Assembly (NCBI RefSeq): GCF_025137375.1
Contig: NZ_CP073720.1
Coordinates: forward strand, 1,698,501 to 1,762,500
Direction of reading: 5' to 3'
Origin: Dactylosporangium fulvum
Lineage (GTDB): Bacteria > Actinomycetota > Actinomycetes > Mycobacteriales > Micromonosporaceae
DNA: 64,000 bases
Part shown: piece by piece, positions 61,338-64,000 of the stretch
Layout of the letters: every line of letters begins with the position of its first letter
How positions within the stretch are numbered: position 1 is the stretch's first letter
The notes under the pieces: model-generated
The model's database searches: none
Seen by the model: only the letters and a program-made list of their open reading frames with translations
Told to the model about the DNA's origin: nothing
Position numbers and translations under genes: made by a program

Positions 61338-63161
61338 GTGACCTTCCCGGCACCGACCCGGCGGCGCAACCTTTTACCGATCATCGTCGCGGTGGTGGTC
61401 GGCCTCATCGCAATTTGCGGGGTCTACGTCGTGCTGACCGCGACCCGGGGCGGCGACGAAGGCGACGACAAGACCGCGACCCCGCGCCGTGAGGGCTGCA
61501 CGCCGCTGCACATCGCCGCCTCCAGCGAGAAGGCCGCGCTCCTGCAGCAGATCGCCAAGGCGTACGTCGAGCAGGACCGCCGCTTCGACGGCAAGTGCGC
61601 CGACCCGGTCGTCACGTCGAAGGCGTCCGGCGCGGCGCTCGACGCCCTCGCCGCCGGTTGGGATCCGGCCAAGGACGGCCCGGTGCCACAGGTGTGGACA
61701 CCGGCGTCGTCGTCCTGGGTGGCGCTGCTGCGGCAGCGGCTGGCCAGCGGCGACAAGGGCGGCCTGGTTCCGGACGGCAAGCTGCCCACGGTCGCGCAGT
61801 CGCCGCTCGTGCTGGCGATGCCCAAGCCGATGGCGGAGGCCCTCGGCTGGCCCGACAAGCCGATCGGCTGGGGCGACGTGCTCGGGCTCACCAACGACCC
61901 CAACGGCTGGGGCGCCAAGGGACACCCGGAGTGGGGGCGGTTCAAGCTCGGCAAGACCAACCCGCGCTTCTCGACGTCGGGTCTCAACGCCACCGTCGGC
62001 GCCTACTTCGCCGCGACCGGGCGCTCCACCGACCTGACGGACAAGGACCTGACCAACCCGACCGTGCTGCAGTTCGTGAAGTCGGTCGAGTCCAGCGTCG
62101 TGCACTACGGCGACACCACGCTGACCTTCCTGTCGAACCTGGCCGCCGCCGATCAGGCGGGGCGCGGGCTCAACTACGTCAGCGCCGTGGCCGTCGAGGA
62201 GAAGTCGGTCTACGACTACAACCAGGGCAACCCCACCGGCGACCCGGCACTGGCCGGCAAGGGCACGAAGCCGCGCGTACCGCTGGTGGCCGTGTACCCG
62301 AAGGAAGGCACGCTGCTGTCGGACCACCCGTATGTCGTGCTGACGAACGCGAGTGACGAGCAGAAGGCGGCCGCCGACGACTTCCTCGCCTACGTGCGGG
62401 ACGCGCAACAGCAGCAGCGGTTCACCGACCTGGCCTTCCGCACGTACCAGGGCAAGGGCGGCGCCGGGCTCACCACCGCCAACGGCCTGCTGCCCGACGC
62501 CAAGTTCACCGTCATCGACCCGCCGTCGCCGCAGGTGCTGGAGAAGGCGCTGACGACCTGGGACGCGCAGCGCAAGCGGGCCAAGGTCCTGCTGGTGCTC
62601 GACGTCTCCGGCTCGATGGACAACCCCGCCGGCAACGGTCAGTCCCGGATGGAGCTGGCGAAGTCGGCCGCGCTGCAATCGCTGACGCTGCTGGCGCCGG
62701 ACGACGAGGTCGGGCTGTGGACGTTCTCGACGGAGGTCAACGGCGCGCCGACGCCGTACACGGAACAGGTACCCGTCGGTGCGCTGTCCGCCAACCGGAA
62801 GCGGCTCGAACAGGTCCTCAAGTCGCTGAGCGCCGAGGGCGGCACGGCCCTCTACGCCACCACGCGCGCGGCGCAGCGCAAGCTGGTCGAGACCGCCGAC
62901 CCGGGCCGCATCAACGCCGTCGTCGTGCTCACCGACGGCAAGAACGAATACCCGAAGGACAGCGATCTCGATGCGCTGGTGCGCGACGTGGACACCTCCG
63001 ACAAGGAGATCCCGGTGCGCGTCTTCACCATTGCGTACGGCGGGCAGGCCGACCTCAAGGTCCTCCAGCGGATCTCGTCGGCGTCGCGGGCGGCGGCCTA
63101 CGATGCCAGCGATCCGACGACGATCGACAAGGTTCTGGTCAACGTTCTCAGCAACTTCTGA
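61338..63161 (+). CDS. Membrane-anchored protein with solute-binding and von Willebrand factor A domains
   Basis: A 607-residue protein. After a basic stretch, one transmembrane helix (NLLPIIVAVVVGLIAICGVY) anchors it with the rest outside. Residues of about 50-380 form a bacterial extracellular solute-binding fold (PLHIAASSEKAALLQQIAKA, then PVPQVWTPASSSWVALLRQR). Residues of about 410-600 are a VWA domain with the MIDAS motif DVSGSMDN, the Thr of EGGTALYATT and the Asp of VVLTDGKNEYP. The GTG at 61338 has GGAGG eight bases upstream; GTG 61314 is less likely. The next gene starts 16 bases after its stop. Confidence 0.93.
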   Translation: MTFPAPTRRRNLLPIIVAVVVGLIAICGVYVVLTATRGGDEGDDKTATPRREGCTPLHIAASSEKAALLQQIAKAYVEQDRRFDGKCADPVVTSKASGAALDALAAGWDPAKDGPVPQVWTPASSSWVALLRQRLASGDKGGLVPDGKLPTVAQSPLVLAMPKPMAEALGWPDKPIGWGDVLGLTNDPNGWGAKGHPEWGRFKLGKTNPRFSTSGLNATVGAYFAATGRSTDLTDKDLTNPTVLQFVKSVESSVVHYGDTTLTFLSNLAAADQAGRGLNYVSAVAVEEKSVYDYNQGNPTGDPALAGKGTKPRVPLVAVYPKEGTLLSDHPYVVLTNASDEQKAAADDFLAYVRDAQQQQRFTDLAFRTYQGKGGAGLTTANGLLPDAKFTVIDPPSPQVLEKALTTWDAQRKRAKVLLVLDVSGSMDNPAGNGQSRMELAKSAALQSLTLLAPDDEVGLWTFSTEVNGAPTPYTEQVPVGALSANRKRLEQVLKSLSAEGGTALYATTRAAQRKLVETADPGRINAVVVLTDGKNEYPKDSDLDALVRDVDTSDKEIPVRVFTIAYGGQADLKVLQRISSASRAAAYDASDPTTIDKVLVNVLSNF

Positions 63162-63176
63162 GGCAGACTTACGTCC

Positions 63177-63983
63177 GTGGGCGTCAAGGAGCAGCTGACC
63201 GAGCCGTGGGGACTCGTCGCCGCCGGGATCCTGGGCGGCATGGGCGGGGCGGTCGCGGCCGCCCTCGCCCCGGCGGGCCTGCTGGTCGGCGTGCCGGTCG
63301 GGCTGGCCGTCGCGGGTGCCGTCTACGGCATCCGGATCGGGCTCGGCGCGATCACCGACCGGACCGCCGCTGCGCGCCCCCGGATCCAACCGCTGCCCGA
63401 CCTGCCCACGCCGCCGCGCGGCAGCGATGCCGGGCGGTGGCTGCGGCGGGCCGAGACGGCGGTCCGCACGCTGCAGCGGCAGTCGGAGAGCCCGGCTGAT
63501 CCGGTGCTGCGCGGCCAGATCGGCGAGGTTGACGACCAGGCCGCCGGCGCGCTCGCCGACCTGGTCCGCTTCGCCGGCCAGGTGACGCTGATCGAGCAGA
63601 CCGCCGCCGGCATCAACGTCCAGCAGCTCCGGCAGGACCGCTCCCAGCTCCAGCGCGGCCTGCAGGGCCTGCCGGCCGGCCCGCTGCGCCAGGAGCGGGA
63701 GCGGGCGCTGCGGGCGGTCACCGACCAGCTGGACGTCGGCCGGCGGCTGAACGAGGCCCGGGAGATGCTGCTCGCCCGGATGCAGTCCGCCGTGCTCGGC
63801 ATGGAGGGGCTGGTGGCGCGCATGTCCGAGCTCCTCGCGCTGCACGCCACCACCGCGGGAGGCACGTCGCTCACCGCCTCGAAGGTCGCCGAGCTCACCA
63901 ACGATCTTGAGGGCATGCGGGCCGGGCTCGCCGAGGCGGAGCGCCTGTCCCGTTCTGCGCTCTCCGGAGGGGAACACATGTGA
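63177..63983 (+). CDS. Hypothetical membrane-associated coiled-coil protein
   Basis: A 268-residue protein. A Gly/Ala-rich helical hairpin (about residues 13-57: LVAAGILGGMGGAVAAALAP, LLVGVPVGLAVAGAVYGIRI) is followed by a long helical, charged region (about residues 85-260: QLRQDRSQLQRGLQGLPAGP and RALRAVTDQLDVGRRLNEAR). That region is likely coiled coil and faintly PspA-like in composition. No family is assigned. The GTG at 63177 is used. It follows the VWA gene closely and overlaps the next start, so the three form one operon. Confidence 0.7.
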   Translation: MGVKEQLTEPWGLVAAGILGGMGGAVAAALAPAGLLVGVPVGLAVAGAVYGIRIGLGAITDRTAAARPRIQPLPDLPTPPRGSDAGRWLRRAETAVRTLQRQSESPADPVLRGQIGEVDDQAAGALADLVRFAGQVTLIEQTAAGINVQQLRQDRSQLQRGLQGLPAGPLRQERERALRAVTDQLDVGRRLNEAREMLLARMQSAVLGMEGLVARMSELLALHATTAGGTSLTASKVAELTNDLEGMRAGLAEAERLSRSALSGGEHM

Positions 63984-64000
63984 TGAGACGCAGCCCTGAG
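63983..64000 (+). CDS. Start of a downstream gene (cut by window end)
   Basis: An ATG at 63983 overlaps the preceding stop (TGATG) and opens MRRSPE before the window ends. GGAGGGGAA lies upstream at a suitable distance. Nothing can be said of its product. Confidence 0.5.

Overview
The window is high-GC DNA from an actinomycete. Gene content and order (dxr-rip-ispG; rimP-nusA-ylxR-infB; rbfA-nrnA; truB, ribF, rpsO-pnp; thyX-dapA-rnj-ftsK; rimO-pgsA-cinA-clgR) fit a filamentous, Micromonosporales-like chromosome core. The family-level placement is inference. No integrase, transposase, phage gene, CRISPR array or tRNA gene was seen.

Region by region. 1-4600: an archaeal-type aspartyl-tRNA synthetase behind a leader that folds as a translational T-box riboswitch, then a strong promoter over a 13-codon leaderless ORF, then a divergent TetR/MMPL exporter pair with a palindromic operator. 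4889-9454: the isoprenoid genes dxr and ispG around a site-2 protease, then an acetyltransferase. 9538-12919: a membrane protein, an XRE/short-chain reductase pair and a LysR/SnoaL-like pair. 13242-24230: an amine-catabolism locus of the gamma-glutamylation type (FAD oxidoreductase, kinase, APC permease, GntR regulator, glutamine-synthetase-like ligase, aldehyde dehydrogenase, reductase, two gamma-Glu-GABA-hydrolase-like amidases). 24477-27470: methionine aminopeptidase, a VIT-family transporter and a ferritin-like DUF4439/lipoprotein pair.

27666-35542: the transcription/translation block rimP-nusA-ylxR-infB, a small hypothetical, DUF503, rbfA and nrnA. 35609-45882: small membrane proteins, a MATE exporter, truB, a HAD hydrolase, ribF, rpsO, pnp, an M16 peptidase and dapB. 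45883-46968 is about 1.1 kb of non-coding DNA made of a 29-bp repeat array, a 227-bp fold-back element and a 62-bp repeat array, next to an AT-richer acetyltransferase gene. 47715-64000: a GT87 glycosyltransferase, a YcaQ-like protein, thyX, dapA, rnj, ftsK, two joined gene remnants, rimO-pgsA-cinA-clgR, and a VWA/solute-binding protein with a coiled-coil partner.

The observations most worth follow-up are: (i) the T-box with mutually exclusive antisequestrator and Shine-Dalgarno sequestrator stems on an AspRS gene, next to a tiny MRT-starting leaderless ORF; (ii) the fold-back element between two minisatellites; (iii) a recurrent leaderless-promoter signature (TAnnnT ending 6-8 nt before the start codon) in front of more than ten genes, which also fixes several start codons; and (iv) a deletion junction fusing an HTH-regulator remnant to a DUF3291 remnant downstream of ftsK.
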